Below are positions 17,824 to 26,353 of a stretch of DNA of 64,000 nt, piece by piece (the stretch's first letter is position 1; every line of letters begins with the position of its first letter). The notes beneath the pieces are model-generated. The model ran no database searches, was not told where the DNA came from, and saw nothing but the letters and a program-made list of their open reading frames with translations. This stretch comes from a virus: IMG/VR virus record IMGVR_UViG_3300036861_000610, positions 83,890-147,889 of that record. One strand, given 5' to 3'. Made by a program: the position numbers and the translations under genes.

Positions 17824-18938
17824 CGAACTTCCCGTACGATCCGCTGCTCGACCTGGCTCCTTGGGTCGGGCAGCGGCAGTGCACCTACCGCTTCGTCCGA
17901 ATGAACAGCGTCACTGGCCAATTTATGGGTGAAGTTCATCCGATCCGATCCAGTCCGACAATCTCTCACGACACTACTCGGACAATCAAGCGGCAGCTCA
18001 ACTTGAGCCTAGGTGCCGAGGACACTCGCGACATCAATGTGATCCAGGATCGGATCATCCCGTACATGGTGTTCCCAAACGGCGCCGAATATCAGCTCGG
18101 GGTGTTCGTCTTCACTCAGCAGTCGAATCAGATCTTCACTAGTGGTGAATTGTCAAACGTTGTATTGAATGACGAGATGTACATAATCGACCAACAGATA
18201 ACCAAAGGATTTGACGCCTCAAATCTGTCACTAACGGCCACAGCTGGTGTTCCAAATGTTGTCATTGGAACGGGCATTGCCAACCGCGGCGCTTCTCTTA
18301 GTAGGGTATTGAACATCCTCCTAGAGGATTTCAATGTCCGTGTTGAAATCGAGTCATCTGAGTTCGTAGTTAATCAGTCCTGGTCGGCCGGGACGATGCG
18401 CGGTTCCATCATCGAGGCAGCTGCCCTAGTTACGGACTATTTCAGCCCATGGTTTGATAATCAAGGAATTTTCCAATTCATCCGGGCATTCAACCCAGCT
18501 TTGGCTATCCCTGATTTCGATTGGGACGCAGGCAACCAGGTGATGCGGTCCAGTATTCTGCAACAATCTGACGTACTTAACGCCCCAAATCGCTTCGTTG
18601 TTATCTCGAATGCCCCTGGAGAGCCTGGCGCCGCAGTCTTCGGTATTGCGGACGTTCCCGTCAATGCACCGAACTCGTTCGAGAACCGTGGATTCTACAT
18701 TCCAAGCGTTGTTGATATGCAGGTGCTGAACATCCCACAATGTCAGGCAATTGCTCGGAATTTGGCCGAACGTCAAACCATCGTAGAGACAACCACGCTA
18801 ACAACAGCACCAGACCCTCGCCACGACAGCTATAACGTAATTAAGTGGCGAGGCGAACAATGGTTGGAGCTTTCCTGGCAGATGACGCTGTCCGAGGGGC
18901 AGCCCATGTCGCACACGCTAAGAAGGTCGTACCACTGA
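17814..18938 (+). CDS. Minor tail protein, baseplate hub candidate (374 aa)
   Basis: Overlaps the previous gene by 10 nt. The start (LAPWVGQRQCTYRFVRMN) and the HDTTRTIKRQLNLSLGAEDT stretch followed by FPNGAEYQLGVFVFT resemble the hub-type proteins that follow the distal tail protein in actinophages. The rest is beta-rich with a helical segment (RGASLSRVLNILLEDFNV). No catalytic motif seen. Confidence 0.7.
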   Translation: MALTNFPYDPLLDLAPWVGQRQCTYRFVRMNSVTGQFMGEVHPIRSSPTISHDTTRTIKRQLNLSLGAEDTRDINVIQDRIIPYMVFPNGAEYQLGVFVFTQQSNQIFTSGELSNVVLNDEMYIIDQQITKGFDASNLSLTATAGVPNVVIGTGIANRGASLSRVLNILLEDFNVRVEIESSEFVVNQSWSAGTMRGSIIEAAALVTDYFSPWFDNQGIFQFIRAFNPALAIPDFDWDAGNQVMRSSILQQSDVLNAPNRFVVISNAPGEPGAAVFGIADVPVNAPNSFENRGFYIPSVVDMQVLNIPQCQAIARNLAERQTIVETTTLTTAPDPRHDSYNVIKWRGEQWLELSWQMTLSEGQPMSHTLRRSYH

Positions 18939-19639
18939 TGGAGTCCATTTTCAATGATCAAACGACGATAGCAAACATTATTTCCGCCGGAGCCAAGCAG
19001 CTTATTGACAATGCAAAAGCATTGGGGCTTACCTGGACTATTAGAATTAGCACAATAGTTAACTCGGGCCCCGACGCCATCACCGGAATTATGGACGGCG
19101 ACACCGTTCCTATTGGCCTCACCAATATGAGTGGTCTTGAAATACGATCCGGCGACCGCGTCTACGTCATCATCACTCCCCCGTCGGGAAACTTCATTTC
19201 CGGCAAGGTCGTTGTAGAAGACCTACGCCTCGGTGCCAACTGTGTCAACTTCGACAGCCTCACCGCCGGCTCCACCACTTCAGCGGTATATGTCGATCAG
19301 CCCGGATCGCCTTCGTTGGCCTTGACCAAGAAGTACGACGGCACCAGCCTAAGATTTGCCTGGGCTCAGACATACTACACGGGATCTCCGGTCAATGCCC
19401 TATTCGCCGTTACCACAGCAGCCGGAAACCAAGTGTTCTTGGCCAAGCATTTCGGTACCAACGGCGCGACCAACTCACATACCCCTATCAGTGGAGTGGC
19501 ATCGGCTGTAGGCATCCCCGCCGGAACGATGATATGGGTCGGAGCGTGGGCCACAGCCGGCGGCGGTGGCGGTGACCTCAAGGTTGATAGCGGGGATTTC
19601 TGGTCTTGCTGCATCGAAGAATTTTGGCCAACGGACTGA
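18938..19639 (+). CDS. Minor tail protein (233 aa)
   Basis: The ATG shares TGATG with the upstream stop, so I preferred it over an in-frame GTG 31 codons earlier inside the hub gene. The protein is beta-rich with Gly/Ser/Thr turns (GTNGATNSHTPISGVASAVG, WATAGGGGGDLKVDSGDFW) and a Cys pair (SCCIEEFW) near the end. Likely a tail-tip or adhesin component, judged by place and composition only. Confidence 0.65.
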   Translation: MESIFNDQTTIANIISAGAKQLIDNAKALGLTWTIRISTIVNSGPDAITGIMDGDTVPIGLTNMSGLEIRSGDRVYVIITPPSGNFISGKVVVEDLRLGANCVNFDSLTAGSTTSAVYVDQPGSPSLALTKKYDGTSLRFAWAQTYYTGSPVNALFAVTTAAGNQVFLAKHFGTNGATNSHTPISGVASAVGIPAGTMIWVGAWATAGGGGGDLKVDSGDFWSCCIEEFWPTD

Positions 19640-19666
19640 CCCCTGGTCAACAAGGAGGCACGAGGC

Positions 19667-19975
19667 ATGTCATACAACTTCACAGACCCACTGGTTGCGA
19701 GGCTGATCAACTCAACCCACACACCGACAGAAATACCCCCAGTCAGCGATGTGCTAGATCCAACTCGCCCGATCGAGCTGACTCTGATATGTGGTCGATG
19801 CCGCAATGTATGGCCATGCCCTCCCGTACAGCAGTATCGGGACTACATCACAGCGTCCCAGGCTGTTGCCGTCGCCCAAGCTAGGGATGCAGGGTCACAC
19901 ATTGCTCCAGGTAATGACGCCCGCATAACGCCGTCAGGTCCTTCGAAAGTTCGAGATGCCTTCAGTCGAGGGTGA
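19667..19975 (+). CDS. Small tail-region protein with zinc-knuckle-like motif (102 aa)
   Basis: Strong ribosome site CAAGGAGGCACGAGGC. The middle holds LICGRCRNVWPCPPVQQYRD, with CxxC and a third Cys that could bind zinc. Last gene of the tail block; function unknown. Confidence 0.65.
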   Translation: MSYNFTDPLVARLINSTHTPTEIPPVSDVLDPTRPIELTLICGRCRNVWPCPPVQQYRDYITASQAVAVAQARDAGSHIAPGNDARITPSGPSKVRDAFSRG

Positions 19976-20005
19976 CGGAGTGTCGCGTACATCCTTGAAG
20001 TGTTG

Positions 20006-20034
20006 CGCCGGTCACCCTGTTAATGTGACCGGCG
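20006..20034 (+). terminator. Hairpin between the tail and glycosylation blocks
   Basis: A perfect 10-bp stem (CGCCGGTCAC/GTGACCGGCG) closes a 9-nt loop. No U-run follows, so it is either a weak terminator or a regulatory or processing hairpin at the block boundary. Confidence 0.5.
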
Positions 20035-20082
20035 ATAGAAAGCTGGGGCAAATTTGAACGCCTGACCGAGGTAAAGGAGTCC

Positions 20083-20112
20083 GTGATGGATGCGGGTGAA
20101 GGTCAACAGTGA
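20083..20112 (+). CDS. Mini-ORF or leader peptide (8-9 codons)
   Basis: ATGGATGCGGGTGAAGG continues to a TGA (peptide MDAGEGQQ) and is preceded by a strong site, GTAAAGGAGT. Its stop overlaps the GTG start of the following glycosyltransferase (GTGA). It may serve translational coupling; it may also be a chance short frame that uses the ribosome site of the next gene. Confidence 0.35.
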   Translation: MMDAGEGQQ

Positions 20113-21204
20113 AGGTGTGCGTGATGCCGGCAGACACCGCTGGCTGCGGTTTTCTATAGGCTCATCTGGTCGGCTGAGTACCTGCAGAACCTTGGGTACA
20201 ACATCGAAATCCAGTACCCAAAGAACAAGGAGATGAACGACGGGAAGGACACCGGCCTAGAGGTTCACTTCCGGGGCACTGGGCTCTCTCAGGCTGACGC
20301 CGAAATTATCGACGTCAAAATCCCCAACGACGCCGACGTCTTGGTCATGCAGCGCCTAAGCCATAACTGGCACGCCAAGGTCATTGAGATCCTCCGAGCC
20401 AAAGGCGTGGCCATGGTTATCGATATGGACGATGACCTCAGCTGCATCCACCCTGACAACAAAGCCTTCGTCAACTACCACCCCAAAAATCCGAGGACGC
20501 CTCACTCGTGGAAAAACGTCGAGCAGGCGTGCAAGGCCGCCACGATGGTAACTGTCTCCACACAGCAGCTCATGGGGGTCTACGCCCGCCACGGCCGCGG
20601 GCAGGTCATCGACAACTACGTGCCCGAGCGTTACCTCCGGATCAAAGTCGATCAGGATAAGGTGTTCGGCTGGGCCGGGACGACGGACAGCCACCCGAAC
20701 GACTTGCAGGTGACTGGCGGGGCGGTTCAGGAACTTATCAACGATGGCTACGAGTTCCGCGTCATTGGTCCAGTCACCCAGGCCAAAGGCGCCCTTCGAC
20801 TGAAGGGGCAACCCGAGCACACTGGCGTCGTGCAGCTGGTGAACTGGGCCTCGGAGATTGCCCGACTACAGGTCTCTATCGCCCCGCTGGCAGCGACCTC
20901 GTTCAACACCGGAAAGTCTCGACTCAAGCTTATTGAGGCCGCCTCTGTCGGCGTGCCGTGGGTTGGTTCCCCACGCGCCGAGTACCGTCGCTTCCACAAA
21001 GAGTCGGGTTCAGGCCTCCTCGTCGATAGCCGTAAAGATTGGTACAAGGCTGTCAAGCAGCTGATGGATGACGCCCCTCTTCGTCAAGACCTGGGTGAGA
21101 GGGGACGCGAGTATATGCGGGACCAGACGATAGAGAAGAACGCCTGGCGGCTATGGGAAGCCTGGGAGCGGGCTCTCAACATTCAGCGGCACGGTGGGAA
21201 GTGA
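20109..21204 (+). CDS. Glycosyltransferase (GT-B-like), split by a 1-nt frameshift
   Basis: Read from GTG 20109 the protein begins VKVCVMPADTAGCGF and stops at TAG 20157. Skipping one base in the TTTT run at 20150-20153 gives CGFYRLIWSAEYLQNLGYNI and runs on to 21204 without a break. The homolog at 23096 has DSAGCWWYRLRLP in the same place, so the frame was once continuous. The intact downstream frame would begin at ATG 20233. The rest is a GT-B-like fold with DMDDDLSCI, FGWAGTTDSHPND and the C-terminal KLIEAASVGVPWVGSP donor-site pattern. A sequencing error, a programmed slip or a real inactivation are all possible. Confidence 0.8.
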
Positions 21205-21434
21205 GCAAGCTGAATCGGGAGCAGGCGCTTTCGGCCATCGAACGAGGTTTCCGCGAAGACCCAGACGACGATCCCCGCATGGGAGTCGACGGCGGCTGGT
21301 GGCATCCCGACAACGGTGACACATTCGTCACGCTGTTCGAGCTGCTGGTCGACAAGCATGGCCTGGACCCAGACGATGCTTACGGCATTCTCGGCGGAGC
21401 GTTCGGAGCGGCAGCCGATGAATACGGAGACTGA
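21201..21434 (+). CDS. Hypothetical acidic protein (77 aa)
   Basis: GTG start shares GTGA with the previous stop. Helical ends flank a DPDDDPRMGVDGGWWHPDNG loop rich in Asp and Trp. No family recognised. It travels inside the glycosylation operon. Confidence 0.6.
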   Translation: MSKLNREQALSAIERGFREDPDDDPRMGVDGGWWHPDNGDTFVTLFELLVDKHGLDPDDAYGILGGAFGAAADEYGD

Positions 21435-21717
21435 TCCGGCGGTCACGTTGGAGAACCTGACCGCTGGCTACAGGGAACGGCTCCAGCGCCACACCGAAGA
21501 GCTAGAGGTGATTGTCCCTCTGTGGTGGGTGGGGAAATGGGGGCATGAGGCTGTGGCTGCTGCAGCCGCCCGTCTCCACGTCAAGGTAACAGCGGTCGAC
21601 GCCTGGCAGGACGACAACGAAAGCCGCCTCACTGCACTCGTATTTGAAGCCGGCACCTGGCACGTCGAGCGCGGCCCGGCCATCGACCTATCTGGAGTAC
21701 AGCAGCATGGAATCTGA
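21418..21717 (+). CDS. Hypothetical protein (99 aa)
   Basis: ATG 21418 (MNTETDPAVTLENLTAGYRE) overlaps the preceding gene by 17 nt. Mixed alpha/beta sequence with VPLWWVGKWGHEAVAAAAAR. Function unknown. I discarded an upstream ATG in the same frame because that stretch shadows the previous gene. Confidence 0.55.
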   Translation: MNTETDPAVTLENLTAGYRERLQRHTEELEVIVPLWWVGKWGHEAVAAAAARLHVKVTAVDAWQDDNESRLTALVFEAGTWHVERGPAIDLSGVQQHGI

Positions 21718-22372
21718 GCCACGTGGGCGCGCAGCCTTCATCATGGCCCACAATCGCCAGGAGCTTCTCGACCAGACCGTTGCAGCAATCAGGCCACAGG
21801 TCGACACGCTCATGGTGATGGACAACGCCTCCAACCCTAAGCTCACGGTGCCAGAAGACGTGGGTCTCATGTACGTGCCAGACCAGCCGCCGAACCTGGC
21901 GCAGTTCTGGAACATGGGGCTGGACTTCTACAACTACTGGTACAAGGACCGCCCCTACGACGTGGCCCTGCTCTGCGACGATGCGATCGTTCCGGAGGGC
22001 TGGTTCACCGCAGTAACGCAAGCCATGCGGGAACACGACGTCACCGCCGGATCAACCAACCCATGGGGTCGACCGCACGCCCCCATCGTCAAACGGGACA
22101 TGGACAGCGACATCATGAACCGGATGTGCAGCTGGGCGTTCATCATCGACGGCAGCAGCCCCGTCCGGGCCGATGAATCGATGCACTGGTGGTGGGCGGA
22201 CTCCGACTTTGACATTCAATGTCGCCGCGAGCGTGGAACTGTCCTGATCAGTGGCCCTCCAGTTCCCAACGTTCAACCAAATCATTACACGAACATCAGG
22301 CCAGATCTTGCTGAACAGGCTGGTCGAGATCGGGAAACATTTGCCGCTAAATACGGTCGCCTCCCTTGGTAG
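21707..22372 (+). CDS. Glycosyltransferase family 2-like (221 aa)
   Basis: GT-A-type features: AAFIMAHNRQELLDQTVAAI, VMDNASNPKL, the nucleotide-sugar/metal motif CDDAIVPEGWF (DD in place of DxD) and an acceptor-loop MHWWWADSDFDIQCRRERG. Short compared with full GT2 enzymes but within the phage range. ATG overlaps the previous gene by 11 nt. Part of the sugar cassette. Confidence 0.8.
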   Translation: MESEPRGRAAFIMAHNRQELLDQTVAAIRPQVDTLMVMDNASNPKLTVPEDVGLMYVPDQPPNLAQFWNMGLDFYNYWYKDRPYDVALLCDDAIVPEGWFTAVTQAMREHDVTAGSTNPWGRPHAPIVKRDMDSDIMNRMCSWAFIIDGSSPVRADESMHWWWADSDFDIQCRRERGTVLISGPPVPNVQPNHYTNIRPDLAEQAGRDRETFAAKYGRLPW

Positions 22373-22902
22373 TCAAAGAAGAGCGTTGGCTGCCAGTACC
22401 CGGCCGCACCGGATATGAGGTTTCCGACCATGGACGCATTAGAAGTTATCGAAACCGTCAGGGTCACCCAATCCCGGAACCTCGCTTCATGACCCCAACG
22501 ATCGTAAATGACTACCTGTGGATAAAGCTAGGGCGCAATTTTCAGTGCGGGCTTCATCGACTGGTCGCACTAGCCTTCCTTGGGCCGGCCCCTGAAGGGA
22601 TGGAGGTTCGACATCTTGACGGTAATAAGCGCAACGCTCGGCTGGAGAATCTGACTTACGGCACGCAAGCCGAAAATTATGCCGACCGGCGAATCCACGG
22701 TACGGACAGCAGTGGTGATCGGCATGGCAACCGAAAGCTTGCCCAGCGAGGTGAGCCCGTGTCCTACAGACTAACCGCAGCCGACGTGGCGCGTATTAGA
22801 ACCACCTCAATCTCCGGACCAATCCTTGCGAAGGAGATGGGGGTATCGGCACACACAATTTACGCGGCACGACACAGAAGAACCTGGAAGCACCTGCCAT
22901 GA
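22366..22902 (+). CDS. HNH homing endonuclease with NUMOD4-like N-terminus (178 aa)
   Basis: NUMOD4 signature at the start (ERWLPVPGRTGYEVSDHGRI), then an HNH core (LHRLVALAFLGPAPEGMEVR, HLDGNKRNARLENLTYGT) and a C-terminal helix-turn-helix (VARIRTTSISGPILAKEMGV). Intact. TTG start overlaps the previous stop. Sits between sugar genes, as expected for a mobile homing gene; it nicks or cuts DNA to spread itself. Confidence 0.88.
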   Translation: MVVKEERWLPVPGRTGYEVSDHGRIRSYRNRQGHPIPEPRFMTPTIVNDYLWIKLGRNFQCGLHRLVALAFLGPAPEGMEVRHLDGNKRNARLENLTYGTQAENYADRRIHGTDSSGDRHGNRKLAQRGEPVSYRLTAADVARIRTTSISGPILAKEMGVSAHTIYAARHRRTWKHLP

Positions 22903-23099
22903 TTTCGACCATGGACCACCTGCCATTCCCGGGCATGACGGCCGACCAGAGGAGGGTCCTAATTCGGTGGCTGTACTCCGCGGCCGACCGGGAGACCCAT
23001 CGGCAGCGTCGAGCAACCCGGACACAGGACAGACTACGGCACTCTATCCGAGCCAGCGCCTTCCAGGACGCCATTGCCGAGCTGGAGCAGGAGTCGTGA
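22899..23099 (+). CDS. Hypothetical basic protein (66 aa)
   Basis: ATGA overlap with the HNH stop and GTGA overlap with the next gene show it belongs to the operon. Arg-rich helical sequence (RRVLIRWLYSAADRETHRQR). Function unknown. Confidence 0.6.
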   Translation: MISTMDHLPFPGMTADQRRVLIRWLYSAADRETHRQRRATRTQDRLRHSIRASAFQDAIAELEQES

Positions 23100-24055
23100 T
23101 CAAGAAGAAGCGGCGGATCTTCGTCATCGCCACCGATAGCGCTGGATGTTGGTGGTACCGGCTTCGGCTGCCGTTGATGGCACTGCATCCGGACGAGTTT
23201 GAGGTTGTCTGGGAGCCTCCGTTCAACAACTGGCTCCCAGGGGACATCGTCGTTGGCCAGCGGATCGCCGGCCGCAATACAGCATGGCTGGAGATGTGCG
23301 ACGCTCCTGGCCTGACTGCGGTCTACGACATCGACGACAATCTGCTGGAGATCGACCCCGGCAACACGGTGCCGTACCAGATCTTCTCTCCGATTGTGGA
23401 TGACACTGCGGCCAATATCTCGGCCGCACAGGTCGTGACGGTGTCGACTCCGAAGCTGGCGGAGCGCCTTGCACACCTGAACAAGAACATCGTGGTGCTG
23501 CCGAACTGTCTGCACGAGTCCTGGATCGCCCGCATCGAGTTCCCATCGCCGTACATCACGGTCGGTTGGGCTGGCAGCCCGTTCCACAGCCAGGACTTCG
23601 GGGGTGCGGCTGGCCAGTTCCGCATCTACGCGGAAGCTGAGCCTCGGGCTCGGTTCCACATGATTGGCGGAGATCCGACCTTTGGCATGGTGAATCGGAC
23701 AGTCTCTGGGTTCACGGACATGCATACCTACTGGAACAACCTTGACTTCGACATTGGGGTGGCGTTGTTGGAGGACAACGTCCAGAACCAATGCAAGTCA
23801 TGGATCAAGGTGTTGGAGTATGCCGGCAAAGGCGTCCCGGCCGTGGCTCCTCGGATCGGACAGTATCCCGAGTTCATCGAGGATGGGGTCAACGGATTCC
23901 TGTACGACCACGTCTCAGAATTGTCGACACACCTGTTGACCTTGTCCAAGGACGATCTTCGTTCGAGAATGAGCGAAGCAGCCATGTCCAAGGCGTCTGA
24001 GTACACCATCAGTCGCCAGATTCATCGCTGGGAAACCGTCTACCGAGAGGCGTGA
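23096..24055 (+). CDS. Glycosyltransferase (GT-B/GT4-like, 319 aa)
   Basis: Begins with IFVIATDSAGCWWYRLRLP, then DIDDNLLEIDPGNT, VVTVSTPKLAERLAHLNKNI, VGWAGSPFHSQDF and the C-terminal donor-binding KVLEYAGKGVPAVAPRIGQY with EFIEDGVNGFLY. It is a paralog of the frameshifted enzyme at 20109. GTG start shares GTGA with the previous stop; the long upstream extension of this frame shadows other genes and has no ribosome site. Confidence 0.88.
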   Translation: MIKKKRRIFVIATDSAGCWWYRLRLPLMALHPDEFEVVWEPPFNNWLPGDIVVGQRIAGRNTAWLEMCDAPGLTAVYDIDDNLLEIDPGNTVPYQIFSPIVDDTAANISAAQVVTVSTPKLAERLAHLNKNIVVLPNCLHESWIARIEFPSPYITVGWAGSPFHSQDFGGAAGQFRIYAEAEPRARFHMIGGDPTFGMVNRTVSGFTDMHTYWNNLDFDIGVALLEDNVQNQCKSWIKVLEYAGKGVPAVAPRIGQYPEFIEDGVNGFLYDHVSELSTHLLTLSKDDLRSRMSEAAMSKASEYTISRQIHRWETVYREA

Positions 24056-24056
24056 C

Positions 24057-24284
24057 ATGGCCGGCGATTCACAGCCACCACCCATCGCGACCCAGGGTCC
24101 CTTAGTGAAGGACCTACTTATCGCCGACATTGAAGAGCTGTGCGCCCGCCGACAGACGAAGTACGGCACCCACCTTCAGGCCGGCAACGGCCGCGACGCT
24201 CTTCGGGATCTGTACGAAGAACTGGTCGATGCCGCCCTCTACATCAAGCAGGCGATCATGGAAAGGGATGGTCATGCAGCGTGA
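24057..24284 (+). CDS. Small MazG-like or phage accessory protein (75 aa)
   Basis: The C-terminal half (RDALRDLYEELVDAALYIKQ) carries the EELVDA helix typical of MazG-like nucleotide pyrophosphohydrolase folds. The protein has only one such helix pair, so activity is doubtful. Starts one base after the previous stop. Confidence 0.6.
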   Translation: MAGDSQPPPIATQGPLVKDLLIADIEELCARRQTKYGTHLQAGNGRDALRDLYEELVDAALYIKQAIMERDGHAA

Positions 24285-25482
24285 AACATGCGGCAGCTGC
24301 CACTCTGCAGACCTGATCCAGGTCCTGGACCTGGGCACCTCGCCGCTGGCTGACGACTTCCCCCACTCTGCGTCCGAGGCCATGGAACAGACTCGGTATC
24401 CACTGGGACTGGTGACCTGTGCGCAGTGCTCGCTGCTCCAGCTCACCGAGATCGTGGACGACCAAGAGCTGTGGGGCGGTGACTACGGCTTCTACACCGG
24501 ATCGTCCTGGGTGGCCGTCCAGCAGCAGCAGCAGTATGCCGATGACCTTCTGTGGCGCTATCGAGACCTGACCAAGGGCCTCGTCCTGGAGATCGCCTGC
24601 AACGACGGGTCCATGCTGTCCCGCTTCGCTGAGGCTGGTTGCCGGACTTTGTGCGTGGATCCGGCTGTTGGGCCGACCACAAAGGCTCGACAGTCAGGCC
24701 TCGACGTCATCGTGAAGGGCTTTGGACGGGAGGCGGCCCAGCAGGTGCTCAACGAGTACGGCTGGGCGGATCTTGTGGTGGCCAACAATGTCATCGCCCA
24801 TGTAGCCGACCTGGACGATTTCGTCACGGGCCTGGCCATGGTGATGAGCCCCCAGGGCCGGCTCATAGTCGAGTTCCAGTACGCGGCCGACCTGATTACC
24901 GGCAACATGATCGACCACGTCTACCACGAGCACCGATCTTTCTTCTCTCTTTCTTCTCTCAGCTGCGCACTTGAGCGGCATGGACTCAAGGCTGTGGACG
25001 TCCAGCAGACAACTCCTCAAGGCGGCTCCCTGCGAGTGCACGTTGGCCGCATGGGCGATGAACTCGTCAACAGCAGCGTGACCACACTGTTGTTGGAGGA
25101 GAAATGGATGCTTGATCCCGGCAGTCTGGCCGGGATGCAGGGGCGCGCCAATCGGATCCGGCAGCGTTTGCGGGATCTGCTGTGGGAGCAGAGCCGTGCT
25201 GGGCGTCGAGTGGCCGGCTACGGCGCCTCAGCCAAGTCCACCACGCTGCTGAACTTCTGCGAGATCGAGTCGGGGCTGGTGCAGTACTTCATCGACTCCA
25301 CGCCGATGAAGCACGGACGGTTCACCCCCGGTACCGGTATCCCGATCATTGACCCACGGTCGGACTCGCGGGCGCCCGACACAATGCTCCTTTGTGTTTG
25401 GAATTACGCAGGGGCAATAATGCGACGTGAGCGATTTGATGGTCAGTGGATTGTCCCCATCCCGATTCCGGTAATGATGTAG
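24274..25482 (+). CDS. Sugar C-methyltransferase (NovU/TylC3-type, 402 aa)
   Basis: Three-domain layout of NDP-4-keto-deoxysugar C-methyltransferases. The N-terminal zinc domain has paired cysteines (CGSCHSADLIQVLDLG, VTCAQCSLLQLTEI). The SAM domain has GLVLEIACNDGSMLSRFAEA with ADLVVANNVIAHVADL, and IDHVYHEHRSFFSLSSL. The C-terminal domain has RVAGYGASAKSTTLLNF. I chose ATG 24274 because GGAAAGG lies 7 nt upstream. It adds a methyl group from SAM to a keto sugar, which fits the dehydratase and reductase downstream. Confidence 0.9.
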   Translation: MQRETCGSCHSADLIQVLDLGTSPLADDFPHSASEAMEQTRYPLGLVTCAQCSLLQLTEIVDDQELWGGDYGFYTGSSWVAVQQQQQYADDLLWRYRDLTKGLVLEIACNDGSMLSRFAEAGCRTLCVDPAVGPTTKARQSGLDVIVKGFGREAAQQVLNEYGWADLVVANNVIAHVADLDDFVTGLAMVMSPQGRLIVEFQYAADLITGNMIDHVYHEHRSFFSLSSLSCALERHGLKAVDVQQTTPQGGSLRVHVGRMGDELVNSSVTTLLLEEKWMLDPGSLAGMQGRANRIRQRLRDLLWEQSRAGRRVAGYGASAKSTTLLNFCEIESGLVQYFIDSTPMKHGRFTPGTGIPIIDPRSDSRAPDTMLLCVWNYAGAIMRRERFDGQWIVPIPIPVMM

Positions 25483-25484
25483 CA

Positions 25485-25715
25485 ATGGCCTTTGATGACA
25501 GCGAGGACTGGGCTCGCGCGAGCAAAGATTTCTGGTTCCGGACCTACAGCGAGGACGCGCCGTCACCGCGCCGTGCGACCATCGTGGCCCGCGGTGACCA
25601 GTACCTGCACGCGGCGGAGGAGCGGGCCGAGAGGGGCCTGGCCGCCATGGCCACCGCCTATGCCGCTATTGCACAGGCGCACTACTACAAGGCGACAAAG
25701 CTGGTGAGCCAGTGA
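25485..25715 (+). CDS. Hypothetical protein (76 aa)
   Basis: Helical, mostly C-terminal (RAERGLAAMATAYAAIAQAH). Starts just after the methyltransferase stop and shares GTGA with the next gene. Unknown function; perhaps a small scaffold of the sugar operon. Confidence 0.55.
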   Translation: MAFDDSEDWARASKDFWFRTYSEDAPSPRRATIVARGDQYLHAAEERAERGLAAMATAYAAIAQAHYYKATKLVSQ

Positions 25716-26353
25716 TCCTGCTGACCGGAGGTTCGGGGCAGCTCGGCAAGGAGCTGTGCAAGCTCAACGATTTCTATGCCCCGTCGCGGGCGGAACTGGA
25801 CATCACGAACCAGAAACAGGTCTACCGGACCCTGCAGGAACACGAGCCGGACCTGATTGTCCACGCTGCGGCCTACACCAACACCCTGGGTGCCGACCAG
25901 GATGTCGACCAGATGGTCACCTGCTGGCAGACAAACGTCCTGGGCACCCGGAACCTAGTCGATTATGCCCAGTGCCCCATCATCTACATCTCCACCGAGG
26001 CGGCGATCCATCCGTACTCGTTCTACATCCTTTCCAAGTTGCAGGCAGAGATGGAGGTTTCGCGGCACAAGTACGGCTACACCAACATCCGTACCTCGTT
26101 CCGCGAAGACCCATTCGAATACCCCCGTGCCTTCACTGATATGTGGACGATCGGGGACTACACCACAGTCATCGCCTGGATGATCAATGACCTGATCAAT
26201 GGGCGCCCCGTGCAGAACAAGACGATCTGGCTCGGCACCGGGGCAAAAACCGTGTTTCAGCTGGCTACCCGCACTCGGCCAGACGTGAAGCCTTGTCTGC
26301 GCAGCGACCACAGCCCATACCTGCCCTCACTGGAAGAACTGGTGGACCTATGA
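25712..26353 (+). CDS. RmlD-like NDP-sugar reductase (short-chain dehydrogenase, 213 aa)
   Basis: GG(S)GQLG nucleotide motif at the start, RAELDITNQKQVYRTLQ, DLIVHAAAYTNTLGADQD and the catalytic YxxxK (YILSKLQAE), as in dTDP-4-dehydrorhamnose reductases and related 4-keto reductases. Shorter than the usual 280-300 residues, with a compact C-terminal substrate domain. In this operon it probably reduces the 4-keto sugar made by the next enzyme. Confidence 0.85.
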   Translation: MILLTGGSGQLGKELCKLNDFYAPSRAELDITNQKQVYRTLQEHEPDLIVHAAAYTNTLGADQDVDQMVTCWQTNVLGTRNLVDYAQCPIIYISTEAAIHPYSFYILSKLQAEMEVSRHKYGYTNIRTSFREDPFEYPRAFTDMWTIGDYTTVIAWMINDLINGRPVQNKTIWLGTGAKTVFQLATRTRPDVKPCLRSDHSPYLPSLEELVDL

